From Heterocephalus glaber (Eukaryota; Chordata; Mammalia; Rodentia; Bathyergidae), in NCBI RefSeq assembly GCF_000247695.1, contig NW_004624785.1, positions 932,653 through 996,652 of the forward strand: 64,000 nucleotides of DNA, given 5' to 3'. Shown here in pieces: positions 44,556 to 57,215 of this stretch. The first letter of the stretch is position 1; each line of letters begins with the position of its first letter. The notes below the pieces were generated by a model. That model was not told the DNA's origin, ran no database searches, and saw nothing but the letters and a program-made list of their open reading frames with translations. Position numbers and translations under genes: made by a program.

Positions 44556-45408
44556 CTAAAAATGAGAAAGAATAAGGATGGCTGTGATATTAACTCTGTG
44601 CATGAAAGAATAAAAAATAACAAAAGAACAAGAAAAAAGAAGTACAGTGTTGAGCTAAATACTGATTTTAAACAAATGCTCAGAAAGTCACACATGAGCA
44701 TCTTCTGATTTTAAATGGAGGTGATAAGTTGTACTAAGCAGCTTTTGTTGTTTAAGATCTTTTTGCTTTGCTAGTTAAACATAAGCCAAAGTGCTTCTAG
44801 ATGCAGTGGGTGTGGTTAAGTGCAAACAATTCTTCTCATTTCAGGGGCATTTTTGTTCTTGCTTTTAATAATTGTGCCAGCCTAAGAGAGGTCTCTACCA
44901 CCTCTGCCTTCTCCAGTCACAAGCTTCTCGAGGCGACGTCTTTGGAAGGCTGTTAAGTGTGTAGCATATAAAAGCAAATCCTAACATCTTAGGTGAAGTC
45001 TTGATTTTTCCATGAGGTTTTCTATTTCTGTGCTCCTGCCCTTAGAACATGCTGTTAATAAGAAAGTATCAGCACTTTGATGGTTACATTTTTCAAGAAC
45101 ATGGGAATCATGTTCATTTCCCAGCCAAGGACTGGGAAATAGGCTTTTTTTTGGTTGTTTTCCCTATTCCTGTCACTGAAGGCCAATTAGATAAAAAGTT
45201 GTAAGATGTGCACACAATGAAGGTACAGAATGGAATCCTCAGACCTCTGAGTTTTCAGCAATAGCTGCTCAGGAGCATGAGCACCAGATGGAATGGAGGA
45301 CCTGCTCTATCTAGACTCTCATGGCCACCACTATGTGAGCAGAAAAGCACTCTCTGGGTGCCCACAGTGATCTGTCATGGGGGAAGACCCTGTGCTGTCC
45401 TATATATA

Positions 45409-45413
45409 TATTT

Positions 45414-45444
<31 letters not shown>

Positions 45445-45524
45445 TTTGGTACCAGGCATCGAACTCAGGATCTTGTGCTTGTGAGGCAGGCGCCGGAACC
45501 ACTGAGCTAAATCCCCGGCCCTCC
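45409..45524 (-). repeat. ID SINE with (ATTT)n tail
   Basis: About nine TTTA/ATTT units (45409-45446) run directly into a reverse-oriented ID (GGTACCAGGCATCGAACTC ... CCACTGAGCTAAATCCCCGG). The microsatellite is the expanded A-rich tail of the SINE. Short flanking copies of TCCTATAT (about 45398 and 45525) look like the target duplication. Confidence 0.87.
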
Positions 45525-45934
45525 CTCCTATATTTTAATTGCATCTGTTTTTCAAATTTTCTAAGATAGGCACATACTAATTTTCTAATGAAAAAAAAAA
45601 AGTTAAATTTTCTTTTTAAAATAAGGAGCATAAATTTCCCTAGGTTGAAGATAATCACTGGTATAGTACGCACTAAGACATTTTAAAAAATCTTTATAAT
45701 ATATACATAAACACAAATATACATTGTATTTATGTGTTTTTGTATAAAAATCGTGCTCAGTGTCTGCATCTCATTCTCTCCCCCTGCAACCCTAAGATAT
45801 AAAAAATGCCCAATATTTTCTCTCTACATATATGTATTTAATGTCCAACAAATGAAATATCCTTTGTCTCACTAATTTAGTATCTTTAATTTTCTAATCA
45901 CTACAAATGATTTTATGTCAAGTGATTCTGATCT

Positions 45935-46100
45935 TTTTCTTTTTTCGGCAGTACTAGGAATTGAAACTAGGGCTTTTGTATGCAATTACATCCCCAATCC
46001 TTCTAATATATTTACATTTTGAGATAGGGTCTTGTTAAGTTGCTAAACTGCCCAAACTGGGCTCAATCTTGTGATCCTCCTGGGGATCAACCCTCCTGTG
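45935..46100 (-). repeat. B1-dID composite SINE (degraded)
   Basis: In reverse orientation, an ID-like unit with an internal deletion (AGTACTAGGAATTGAAACTA ... ACATCCCCAATCC) is followed by a B1 unit (TTTTGAGATAGGGTCTTGTT ... TGTGATCCTCCTG). This order equals B1 then dID on the minus strand. Confidence 0.7.
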
Positions 46101-46116
46101 CATTAACCCACTGATG

Positions 46117-46437
46117 GAGTTATAATCTGATGGTTTTATTGGGAGATGAAGGGAATTTACGAGAGAGTATGTAGTTGAAGGGAGTGAGTCATGGATGTGT
46201 GACCTTGGGGATTACATCTGGTTCTTTGCCTCCTCTTCTCTGCTTCCAGCTGCCATAAGGTGAGCAGCTTCCTTGACCATGCCCTGCCACTGTGCTGCTC
46301 TGCCTCACCTATGGTCCATAGCAATGGAACCAACCAACTATATGCTGAAGCCTCTGAAACCATGAGCCAAAATAAAGCTTTCCTCCCTTTAAGTTGATTT
46401 TTTCAGGTATTTTGTCACAGCAACAGAAAGCTAACAC
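46117..46437 (+). mobile_element. Truncated MaLR-type LTR
   Basis: The 3' part of an LTR that is repeated in this window. Diagnostic stretches are TGATGGTTTTATTGGGAG, GCTGCCATAAGGTGAGCAGC, CTGAAACC-like ACCATGAGCCAAAATAAA and the terminal CAGCAACAGAAAGCTAACAC. The 5' part is missing. Confidence 0.7.
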
Positions 46438-46929
46438 ACGTATTTATTTATTTATATCTCATAGCCATGTTTTTTTTTTTCCCTCATGAAAATTCACTGT
46501 ATGTTGTCACTAAGACAGAGTAGCTTGCCTTCAAATTTTCCCAGGTCATCCCTAGCTTCACAATGTATCATTTTAGCACATATTAAGATTAAGAGATTAA
46601 GTGGCATGGTTAAGGTCCAATCTTTAAAGCTAAATTTAGTACATAATCACTGAGGATTCCCTGATCACTCATTTGGAGCTCTAATCTCTCATATAAATAA
46701 TTTTCACACCTAGCATTACCATTTTAATTCTCTGGCACTGTTTTTAAATTTTGATTAAGAAACCAGTGGCTTCCAACTATTGCTCCTATATAAAAAAATT
46801 CCTGATAATTTCCAATCATATTAGAATATCATCCTATTATAGATACTGATAGGAACTACATTAAAACTAAAATTAAAATACTAGATTGCAACTGAAATTA
46901 ATTTTTAGAGCAAACTTTAGAATTCTTAC

Positions 46930-47713
46930 CAATATCTTTTGAGGTAATCTTTCGCCTTTGTTTTAGGACTGGCTGTGATGCTTCCACTGAGCCGGGAGGA
47001 AAAGTAATCTCCCTTCTGATGGGGGGTGGCTGAGGGGGTGGTCCAGTGACCTGGGATGCAGGGACAGTAGGCATGACCTTCTGCATCTTCATGGTGGGCA
47101 GAAAGGGAGACTTGCTTGGTGACATGCGGTTCTCCAGGGAGCGCTGGAAGGAAGCTGGGCTGGGTGCTCTGGAGATGTGGTTTGGCAGTGATGGTGGCGT
47201 CTGGTAGGATGACTGAGGTGGGCGTGTGATGGGCTGCATGGAGGCCGAAGATGACATGTAAGGCTGGCGTTGGCTGACATGAGAAGGCCACTGGCTCTCA
47301 TGATTTATCCTCTGATCAGGTACCATCATATCATCCGTGCGGCTCATGCCTGGATAAGGGGGTGCCTGTGCAGGGCCACCCGGGCCCTGCCTGTTCTGGT
47401 AAGGATAAGGCATATCATTGCGTGCTGCCCACATATTCTGCTGAGGCCCTTCGCTGGAAGATGACTGCATTGGGGCCCCCATCATCTGAGGTGGGATTCC
47501 ATGGGGCTGCATCTGGCCTGGGCCCTGCATCCTCTCCCTGTTGTAGGGATAAGGGTACTGTCCCTGCATGGGCCTCCGGTCTGGGCCAGAATAAGAGCTT
47601 CCATACTGGTTATATATCTCTTGTTGCTGGTTGCCATACTGCATGCTATACATGTCTCCCTCATGGCGCTTGGCTGGAGGCCCGTACATGCCATCCATAT
47701 GGCGTTTGTAATT
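46930..47713 (-). CDS. ARID1B: ARID1B coding exon (fifth in window, 784 bp)
   Basis: This long internal exon starts at [20 protein letters not shown] and ends at RRKITSKDI. It carries a Tyr/Gln/Pro-rich region ([19 protein letters not shown]) and a Ser/Pro-rich stretch ([21 protein letters not shown]), followed by a proline-rich block and a basic KQRRKITSK segment. Low-complexity regions of this type in ARID1 proteins are linked to condensation and partner recruitment in the nucleus; that role is family knowledge. The acceptor is TTTCAG (47714-47716) and the donor is ATTG|GTAAGA (46928-46929). The open frame continues into intron on both sides, so the apparent 291-codon ORF overstates the exon: the extra codons at each end are intronic. 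The last base is the first base of a Val codon completed by the next exon. Confidence 0.95.
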
Positions 47714-49509
47714 CTGAAATTCACATAAAGACAAATAAAACTGATGTGCTTTTACAGGTATCATCACACACACTCAAATTATGCAAAATAGTTATTATCT
47801 GGTGGAATGTTCATTTCAAAATGAGTATGGGAAGCTCCTATATAACCATGAGAACTAACCATTTAAGGACTGTATCTCAGTATTATATAATGTCCTGCCA
47901 CATGCTCTGAAGAGAGCTCCTGAGTGTTGCCTCTATGTGTTTGAAACTTTATTTGAGAAAAACAAAGCATCCTCTCCTTTGGCTGCAACACTGGAACAGC
48001 ACAATGCTGCTGACTGCTGCACAGGCAGATACTGGGCAGGGGCTTGGAGCTAAACCAAGATGACCCCCAGGCCAGAAGGATCAGTCTCAAAGGAGTGCAC
48101 TGAGGGCCAGTCTGAGCAGCTCCTGGGTTAAAAGGCTATCTCAGGCCTCACTTTACAGAAAAGCCTCCCAGCAGGATTCAGCTCCTCAGGTTGGGCCATG
48201 TCACCTGGTGTCCATCCTTTGGCTCCTGGCCTGATGTCCAGCTTGTCCAGCCAGACTCTTCATGAAAGCCCTGCTGTTCCTTCCACTTGTCATGCAGCTC
48301 TCCTCTAAGGAACTCTCTGGGAACCAGGGTTAGTCAAGGTGGGTGGGACTCTCCTGACGGGAGGCAGTGAGATGCTCGTATTTCAATTAGTATTCTTTCA
48401 CTTTACCCAAAAATTGTTTAAGATTAGTGGTTTAATAACACAACTTACTATACATATATGCTCCTGAAAAATTAAATTAAATGTTTAAAAACTATTTTTG
48501 TGATTTAAAATTCTGAAACAAAATCCTCTTAATTTGTAAGAGGTCTCAGACCTGACAGGTTGTTTAGAAATAGCAAAGTCATATACGTCTAAAAAGCCAC
48601 AGCAGCATAAAGTACGATTTTTAGCATCAGTTCTAAGAGCTGTAGGGCGGGGTTTTGTACAACTGAGTTGCGATGGTTACTGTTATCCACACATATTTAC
48701 TTTATTTACTCAAAACACACAGTCATTAATACCTGTTTCTTTAAAAAGTCAGCTTTCACTCTTTATGTAATATTTTAAGTTGTTTTTTCTATATATTCTT
48801 TAAAACACTGACACATTCTTATTCTACAATGGTTTTTTAATACAAGAGTATACAGTTGCCCCTCATTATCTGTGAGGGATGGGTTCCAGGACCCCTGCCC
48901 ATACCAAATCCAAGGATGCTCAAGTCCCTAGGAAAAATGGTGCAGGCTTTGCATGCAACACTCACATCCTCCCACATGACTTTAGTTCATTTCTAAATTA
49001 CTTATAAACCTAATGCAGTGTGAATGAATACTATGTAAGTAGTTGGTATCTGTACTGTTTAGGGAATAATGACAAGGCAAAAGTATGTCCATATTCTCTA
49101 CAGATGCAATGTTTAAAGAACTTTTTCAAATATTTTTGATCTGTGGCTGGTTGAACCCATGTATGTGGAACTTGTGGATACAGAAGGCTGACTGCATGAC
49201 TGACACATGCTTATAACACACTTCACTTCAGCTTGGACTAGCCATTATTCACAAGAATGCACGTATTTAAGTTCCTACATATTATATATATTTCAGAATA
49301 ATATATGTCAAGAACTGTTTTTAATTTGCTGACTTCAAAATTCCATGAGTATTTTCTAGAATTAAACATAGCCTGAATATTCAATAAACTTAATCATTTT
49401 TGTAATAATTCCTAAGATAATTCCTTCTTCAGAGATAGCACAAGTTTGAGTTTTAGCTTGTAGGAGAGAAACAAACAATGCAGAGACCCACACCCACGTG
49501 CCCACTCAC
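47714..49509 (-). other. ARID1B intron with MER2-type element
   Basis: Non-coding intron of 1796 bp. The only recognised repeat is the Tigger/MER2-type element at 48853-49194; the rest is unique sequence. Confidence 0.85.
48853..49194 (+). mobile_element. MER2-type Tigger DNA transposon
   Basis: The element starts TA|CAGTTGCCCCTCATTATC and ends GATACAGAAGGCTGACTG, giving imperfect terminal inverted repeats over 342 bp. The interior carries MER2 hallmarks: GGGTTCCAGGACCCC, GGATGCTCAAGTCCC, GTTTAGGGAATAATGACAAG and TGGCTGGTTGAACCCAT. It is a non-autonomous, long-dead mammalian copy. Confidence 0.88.
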
Positions 49510-49606
49510 CGGCTGCTGTGGATACAGGCCAGGCTGGTGTGCTCCATACGGTGGCTGTCCTGCGGGAGGACCTTGGCCTGGATACTGCTGCCCATAAGGT
49601 TCATGC
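49510..49606 (-). CDS. ARID1B: ARID1B coding exon (fourth in window)
   Basis: This small 97-bp exon encodes 32 codons, [20 protein letters not shown] and on to GLYPQQP, a Gly/Gln/Pro/Tyr-rich prion-like segment typical of BAF250 linkers. The acceptor is TTCTAG (49607-49608) and the donor is CCG|GTGAGT (49508-49509). The first base closes the Arg codon left open by the previous exon, and the exon ends on a complete Pro codon, so the next exon starts in phase 0. It is too short and too split for a simple open-reading-frame call. It was recovered by translating across the junctions. Confidence 0.92.
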
Positions 49607-50014
49607 CTAGAACAAGGCATTCAAAGAAAGCTTAATTTGCAGAGGACTCCAGGTAACCAGGAACATGAACAATCCATTTTTGGAAACTCTACTCGCAATG
49701 GCTTTGTCTTTTCCTCACCATATGTGGCTCTTGACAGGCGCTCCCTGAGTGGCAGCTGCACTGGAACTCCTAGCAAGAGGGATGGCAACACCCTCTGGGA
49801 GTGGTGCCAAACTCCTGGGTTGGGCTGTTGGTTAATAGGTGTCAGAGGAATACTGGTTGAACAGGCAGGCACCCTGTGAGCACTTGTCTGAGCCTTTGAG
49901 GCAGAAGCCCCACCTATCCACTGAAGTTTACTGTACCAAGTGCCACACAACGCTGTCAGGGAGGCACTGATGAAAGAAAGAAGCAAAAAGAATCTAGGAC
50001 TCAAAAGCAGTATT

Positions 50015-50095
50015 TTTTCCCCCCCAGTACTGGGGATCAAACTCAGGACCTTGCGCTTGCAAAGCAGGCGCGGTGCCACTGGGCTAAATCCCCGG
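50015..50095 (-). repeat. ID SINE with perfect 14-bp duplication
   Basis: A reverse-oriented ID (CAGTACTGGGGATCAAACTC ... GGGCTAAATCCCCGGC). It is flanked by exact copies of CAAAAGCAGTATTT at 50001-50014 and 50096-50109, proof of retroposition. Confidence 0.93.
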
Positions 50096-50361
50096 CCAAA
50101 AGCAGTATTTCTAAAAGTACCAAAACATGGAAAATGTTTCTACTTTTCACATTCTCATTATGATTATAAAACATTTAAGTTTTTAAAGACATAATTCAAA
50201 ATTAATTCCAATGATGCTGAGTCAGTTAATAATTATATATACATAAGTATTCACAAATTTCAAAGTTCTGTGACTAAAAAGGTTACAGAATAGAATAGGA
50301 GCAATGATTTAACTATGGTCCTGTTAAATTTTAACAAAGGAAGAATAATACAAAAAAAAAA

Positions 50362-50500
50362 AAAGCTGGGCATGGTGGTGCATGCTTGTAATTGAGCCCA
50401 AGGGAGGCTGAGGCAGGAGGATTGCAAGTTTGAGGCCAGCATGGGGGTATATAGTGAGTTCAAGGCCACCCTGAATGACATAGTACTGTCTCAAAAAACA
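50362..50500 (+). repeat. B1 SINE
   Basis: Starts GCTGGGCATGGTGGTGCATG, continues GGGAGGCTGAGGCAGGAGGA and has the B1-typical internal TTCAAGGCCACCCTGAATG, with an A-rich end: a complete 7SL-derived B1. Confidence 0.9.
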
Positions 50501-50508
50501 AACCAACA

Positions 50509-50608
50509 GGGGCCAGGGATTTAGCTCAGTGGTTTCGCCACCTGCTGTGCAAGCGCAAGGACCTGAGTTTGATCCCTGGTACCAAAAAAACCCCAAACAA
50601 ACAAAAAA
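50509..50608 (+). repeat. ID SINE
   Basis: GGGGCCAGGGATTTAGCTCA ... GAGTTTGATCCCTGGTACC followed by a mixed A/C-rich tail. It directly follows the B1 at 50362-50500. Confidence 0.9.
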
Positions 50609-50690
50609 GAAAAGGAATGAGCAATACAACTATTTTTTCCAACCGCTACTATATTGAGAGAGTATAAATAGTATCAAAACTACCACATTT

Positions 50691-50785
50691 TGGGCTGGGG
50701 ATGTAGTTCAGTGGTAGAGCACTTGCCTAGTATGTGTGAGGCACAGGGTTGGATTTCTGGCACTATGCACACACACACGCACATA
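50691..50785 (+). repeat. ID SINE with (CA)n tail
   Basis: GGGCTGGGGATGTAGTTCAG, GTAGAGCACTTGCCTAGTAT: closer to the classical rodent ID anticodon-arm version than the TTTCACC-type IDs nearby. A short CA repeat forms the tail. Confidence 0.85.
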
Positions 50786-51224
50786 TATAGAGAAGCATGT
50801 TTTCAAAAGCAACAGATTGGGAATTGTGAAAAATAAATTGGTTAACCTAGTAACACTGAATCTTTTAAGACAGAATAATTGGATTAAATATATTCCTAAT
50901 CTGACCAAGTAATAAGAAATGAAATGAATTTTTAGAATATTATATGTAAGATAGGCACAGGGGAAGTTTTTGTTAACTACCATGATTACTTAGAAGGAAG
51001 TTTATAGTTTGGAGAAAAGAAAGAAATACAGTACAATTGACATGAATACATTTTAAGCTGGAGAAGTAGTATTTCTCAGAAGACAAAATTTAATGAGGTA
51101 AATCTCTCTCTAATGTGGTAGAACCAAAACCGCTTTTAAACCTAGGCCATGCAGTGCTTCAGGAAGCATTCTAGAAGGGACAGACAAGCAGATTTAATTG
51201 AGATTCTTTAAGAATACATGTCCC

Positions 51225-51319
51225 CGTGAGCTGGGGATTTAGCTCAGTGGTTTCACCGCCTGCTATGCAGACACAAAGACCTGAGTTCGATCCCCAGTAC
51301 CAAACAAACAAACAAAAAG
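51225..51319 (+). repeat. ID SINE with perfect 13-bp duplication
   Basis: GAGCTGGGGATTTAGCTCAG ... GTTCGATCCCCAGTACC plus an AAAC tail. It is flanked by exact GAATACATGTCCC at 51212-51224 and 51320-51332. Confidence 0.92.
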
Positions 51320-51933
51320 GAATACATGTCCCAGTACAGTTGTTTTCCTCTCATTAGCAAACAGCAACAAAAATGCAGTAGCTTTTCCTGGACTTTCAGA
51401 ACCAAATTGAACCGCCCACATCCTGGAGGTAGAGACCCAAAAGCCAGATTTGTCCCTGCCTGCATGCCAATGTGGCCATGGTGAGGAAAAGGGCACTCTC
51501 CTATGCCTCCATTTTTTTCCTTTAAAGAATCATAAATGTTATATTAAATCTTGCTTTGAGCATTTCCCTTACTAAGGAGGCAGAGAATACACCAACACAG
51601 GAAGGGCTTCTGTGACAGTAAATATTAAACCTGAGGCACAGATGAAGTCCACCCCATGCCACCAGTGCAGGGCTTGGTTTCTGATGAATTCTCCTCATCA
51701 TCTCAAAGATCCTCCTGCCTCTCACCTAACTAGAACCAGTCTGGTTCGTCCTGTGGCTGCCCTATCACCTCCAAGTCAAGATGGATTCTTTTGGCCCACC
51801 GCTGCGCGCCACCGCGCTCACTGGCTCCCCCTGGAGGAGGGCATAGCCGGCGCCGACGCAGTTCGGGCCCTGGCCTGGTCTTGGCCCCTGGCCCGCGCCG
51901 GGCCCCGGCTGCAGACCCCAGTCAGGCCTGGCG

Positions 51934-53617
<1,684 letters not shown>

Positions 53618-54332
53618 AAATTCTGCCAACGCTTTTTTGCTTACTGTGTCCAAATTTTGAAGCCAAAAGCTGAACTGAAATCATCTAAATTTCAGTGATT
53701 TGCAATTTATTGCATTGTGGAAGATTATTTTTTAAAAGATACTTTTTTGTTTAATTTTTATTTAAACATTTCACTAGTGACTGAATTCTACTTTTGCCAT
53801 CTGAATTGACTTGAATGTCGCAAAACAGGTCAATACTGTAAAGTGCATATCTTGATTTCTCATGTAGACAGAAATGTACAGGGAAATTACATTATTTTAA
53901 CACATACCCCCCAAAAAGAGATGAATTCCTTTGGAGAGGTTTTTGCAACTGCGTGGTGGGCCCTCTCAAAGATGCTTATCAAGAGTGAAGTGCACCCTCT
54001 TTTTAACAGGAAGAATGGCAACATCTGAAAATGCAGCCCCTGAAGTCCTTTCTAGAAGGCTGAGAGTGGAGTGTGACTACCACTACAGACATCCCCAAGG
54101 GATGCAGGGGAATCTGGTAGTTCCCAGAGGAGTTACATCTGGCTGCAGCTTAGCCACCTCATTGTGACAGTGGCTGCCTCACAGAGGGAAGTGGGTGCTG
54201 GTTGCACTGGTGTGGGGTGCTGTGGGGCAGATGTGGCTCTTGAGTTCTTGGGGAGAAGATGCCTACCTTAATCAGGCCAGTCCTGAATACCTAATTTATG
54301 CTTCAGAGCACTGGCATATAAAAACACACACC

Positions 54333-54530
54333 ACTGGGTGTGGTGATGTATACCTGCAATCCGAGCATTCTAGGAGGCTGAGGCAGGACTACTGGAAGTT
54401 TGAGTCCAGGCTGGGCAACTTAGGAGGACTCTGTATCAAAATGAAAAATAGCTGGGGATATTGCTAGGAAAAAAACAGCTGGGGATAGTGCAAAGGCCCT
54501 GGGTTCAATTCCTAGTACCATACAAAACAG
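54333..54530 (+). repeat. B1-dID composite SINE
   Basis: A B1 unit (TGGGTGTGGTGATGTATACC ... GGAGGCTGAGGCAGGACTAC) is followed by a deleted ID unit that ends CCTGGGTTCAATTCCTAGTA. The ID start AGCTGGGGATA appears twice, suggesting a small internal duplication. Confidence 0.82.
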
Positions 54531-54710
54531 AAAACAAACAATTAAAAAAACACAGAATCACCTGGCTGCCTGGGAACAAGGGCTTTCTTCTTAGTGTGCA
54601 ATAGCCATCCACTGAAGGAAGCAACCTAAACCATCACATCAGATCAGGAATAACTCTGGCAGTAAAGGATACTACGTTGCCATCAGTGGTTTAGCTGATA
54701 GGGCTCAGAG

Positions 54711-54713
<3 letters not shown>

Positions 54714-54752
<39 letters not shown>
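54714..54752. repeat. (GT)n microsatellite
   Basis: An uninterrupted GT dinucleotide run of about 19 units, about 50 bp from an ARID1B splice donor (54802-54803). Confidence 0.95.
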
Positions 54753-54755
<3 letters not shown>

Positions 54756-54803
54756 CCATACTTTCTAGTGAATCATCTTACCTTTCTCTCAAAGAATACT
54801 CAC

Positions 54804-54954
54804 CTCCGGTCATAACTGGCCCCATAAGGAAACTGCTGCCGCTGCCCCATGCCCAGATTGGACATTGCTCCTGAGGGACTTTGGTTATACATGTCCTGCA
54901 TGCTACTGTTGGGCATCTGTCCTTGTGTCATAAAGGGCTCACTACTTCCAGGCA
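54804..54954 (-). CDS. ARID1B: ARID1B coding exon (third in window)
   Basis: This 151-bp exon encodes [20 protein letters not shown] and continues to FPYGASYDR, a Gln/Met/Pro-rich disordered segment of ARID1B. The acceptor is ATTGCAG (54955-54957) and the donor is GGAG|GTGAGT (54802-54803). The phase is 1 at the start (TG completes Val) and it ends two bases into an Arg codon that the next exon closes as DRRHEPYG. It is separated from the previous exon by a 4993-bp intron rich in MLT1-type LTR and L2 fragments. It is separated from the next exon by a 5.2-kb intron that holds the DNAJC21 retrocopy. Confidence 0.93.
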
Positions 54955-55199
54955 CTGCAATATTTCAAAAAAAGAGGCACAAAATTAAGTATTTTCAAAG
55001 GTCAAAGGGCTCATGGATTCCTCCTGGTAATTTCTGTGTTCTCTGTCCTCAGCTGACCACAGTGCCAATGAGAGAGCATAAGGCCTGAAGTCAGATGGGT
55101 CCTATGAGAGCAGAATCCTAAGACAGCCCCAAAGACACCTTGCCTACAACAGTGCATATCTTGCATAAGCCCCTTGCCTTGAGTATGGGGAGAACCTAG

Positions 55200-55690
55200 G
55201 AACATGATGGGCTCTTGACCTCATGATTACGGACTGTTATGTGGCAAGAGAGATTTCACAGATGTAAAGTAAATAATCAGGTGACTTTGATTCAAGGAAA
55301 GGGAGAGTAATATATCCAGAGAGCCCTTTCATCTGGGTTTACAGGTGAGAGATGGGGCTAGCTCCAGGCCTTCTTCTACTATTACTGAAGAAGCATCAGC
55401 CATGCTGTGGAGAGGGCCACATTAGGAAGGAGAGGGCAGTCAACAAAAAATAGCCACTTTGGCTTATAAAAAATTTACCAACAACCTGAATGAATCCAAA
55501 AGACTTGGAGCCTCAGAGGAGCCCTTGGTCTTGGCCAAGAGCTCGACTTTAGCATGTGGGCTCTGAGGAGAGGGCCCAGCCATGCAGGGGGATTCCTGAC
55601 CCAGATGCTAGGAGATTATATCTCTGCTGTTTCCAGCTGCTGAGTCTGTGGGCACCTGTTATGCAGCAGTATAGAAACTTATACAGGCCC
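55200..55690 (+). mobile_element. MLT1-type LTR fragment
   Basis: Features match MLT1 (MaLR) LTRs: GATTACGGACTGTTATGTGG, a leading segment with GTGACTTTGATTCAAGG, then GGAGCCTCAGAGGAGCCC and a terminal CAGCAGTATAGAAACTTATA. Strongly diverged. Confidence 0.6.
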
Positions 55691-55784
55691 AGATCTATTA
55701 CCATGTAGACAAGTCACTAACTTCTAAGTGTACTTCTTGTGTATAAAATGAGGTCAGTCATAGCGTCTCATGAAGTGATTGTGT

Positions 55785-55880
55785 TGGGCTGGAGATTTAG
55801 CTCAGTGGTTCTGGCACCTGCCTCGCAAGCGCAAGGTCCAGAGTTCGATCCCTGGTACCAAAAAAAAACAAACCCAAATT
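55785..55880 (+). repeat. ID SINE with perfect 15-bp duplication
   Basis: TGGGCTGGAGATTTAGCTCA ... GTTCGATCCCTGGTACC plus an A-rich tail. The flanks are identical ATGAAGTGATTGTGT at 55770-55784 and 55881-55895. Confidence 0.94.
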
Positions 55881-56759
55881 ATGAAGTGATTGTGTCGACA
55901 TGAGACTATATATATAAAGTTAGTTCCCTTTCCTTATAGGAAAAAAACCCTGAAAACCTTAAATAAATAAATACACATGCATGGACATTCTTCAAAATCA
56001 GGATAAAACAATTATAAGAATTATAAGAGCTAAGTATACCTCAAGATGGGATGAGATATGATTATTTCTAAAAGAGGAACGAGTGTTGATGAAGTTCTAT
56101 ATGCAAATTAGCATCAGCTCAGAGCCTGAAGGAAAGTGGGTCAGGTCCAGAAACTAGTCTACAGGTGAATTAAACATTTTAATATACAGTAAATTGTTAC
56201 TGATACATGATACTACTACCTCTCTTCATTCTATAACATGTGAGGTAAAAGCAGATTAAAATTTTGTGCCCCAATAAATTCTGTTAGGTTGGCAGTGAGG
56301 CAAATGTTGAAGCCTGACATGGTAACAGTGCATGTCACCGGGCAGTGTGCTTCCACCCACTTTACCCGCTGATCTCATGGCAGCCTGTGGTAGAACCAGT
56401 TTTGAAATTACTTTCCATTTTATAGACACAAAAACAGATAAAAATCAAGTGTCATAACTAAAATTAAGTAGCTTAGGTCCCTAATACATAAAGAGTTCTT
56501 AAAAGTCAATAGGAATAAAAAAGACAACAAATTAAAAATGGGCAAACCCATTCACAGAAAAAGAAAACTAAATGGTTACTCAAAACATGAAAATATGTGA
56601 GCTCACTAATAAAGACATCCTTGTTAAAACAATTATGAGGGCTTTTTTTTTCTGGTGGTCAACCTCTAACTGGCAAATATAAAATGGACTGCTAATACTC
56701 ATTCTTAGTAAGAGAATGAAAACTCATGCATTCTTGCTGAGAACATTGAACTGGTACAA

Positions 56760-57215
56760 CCTTTACCAGTACTTGCCATGGTAGGCTGTCCTTTACAACC
56801 CCCCAAATTCACAGCCTGGGAGGTCTTTTCCTACAATGACTCTAGGCAGGGTCATGTGACTAATGCTGACCAATAGAGCACTGGCAAATGGGTGCAAGCC
56901 AAGGTGCAAAAGAGCCTGCAATTGGGGCATGTCCCCTTGGAAGCTTCCTGAGACCCATCCACAGCATCATGGGCACCCAAGAAGCTATGTGGAAAGGCCC
57001 CATAGGGGTGGTCCCCACCAAAAGTGTCAGAAGAGTCCCCAAGAGAAGCCTCTGATAACATGGCAACTCAAAAGACACCCCAGTTCCAGCAGCAGCCTCA
57101 ATGTCTTGGCCAACATGTGAAGAACTACCCAGACCATGACAAACACCTGAGACAGAGTTAAGGGCTGCTGGTTAGTGCCACTAAATTTTGAGGCAGTTTT
57201 ATCAGATTACTGAAA
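56760..57215 (+). mobile_element. MLT1-type LTR fragment
   Basis: A diverged MaLR LTR. Its 3' end reads GGTTAGTGCCACTAAATTTT then GAGGCAGTTTTATCAG, the reduced form of the MLT1 'CACTAAGTTTTGGGG' terminus; upstream are CTGGGAGGTCTTTTCC and GTGACTAATGCTGACC. Confidence 0.55.

Larger units (their letters stand above)
44556..46929 (-). other. ARID1B intron with SINE and LTR insertions
   Basis: Non-coding intron of 2374 bp. It contains an ATTT microsatellite with an ID SINE (45409-45524), an antisense B1-dID (45935-46100) and a truncated MaLR-type LTR (46117-46437). The remaining sequence shows no feature I can name. Confidence 0.85.

Noticed and set aside
46898..47773. A single 291-codon ARID1B frame as one exon
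   Set aside because: Splice sites at 46930 and 47713 show that both ends of this frame are intronic read-through.
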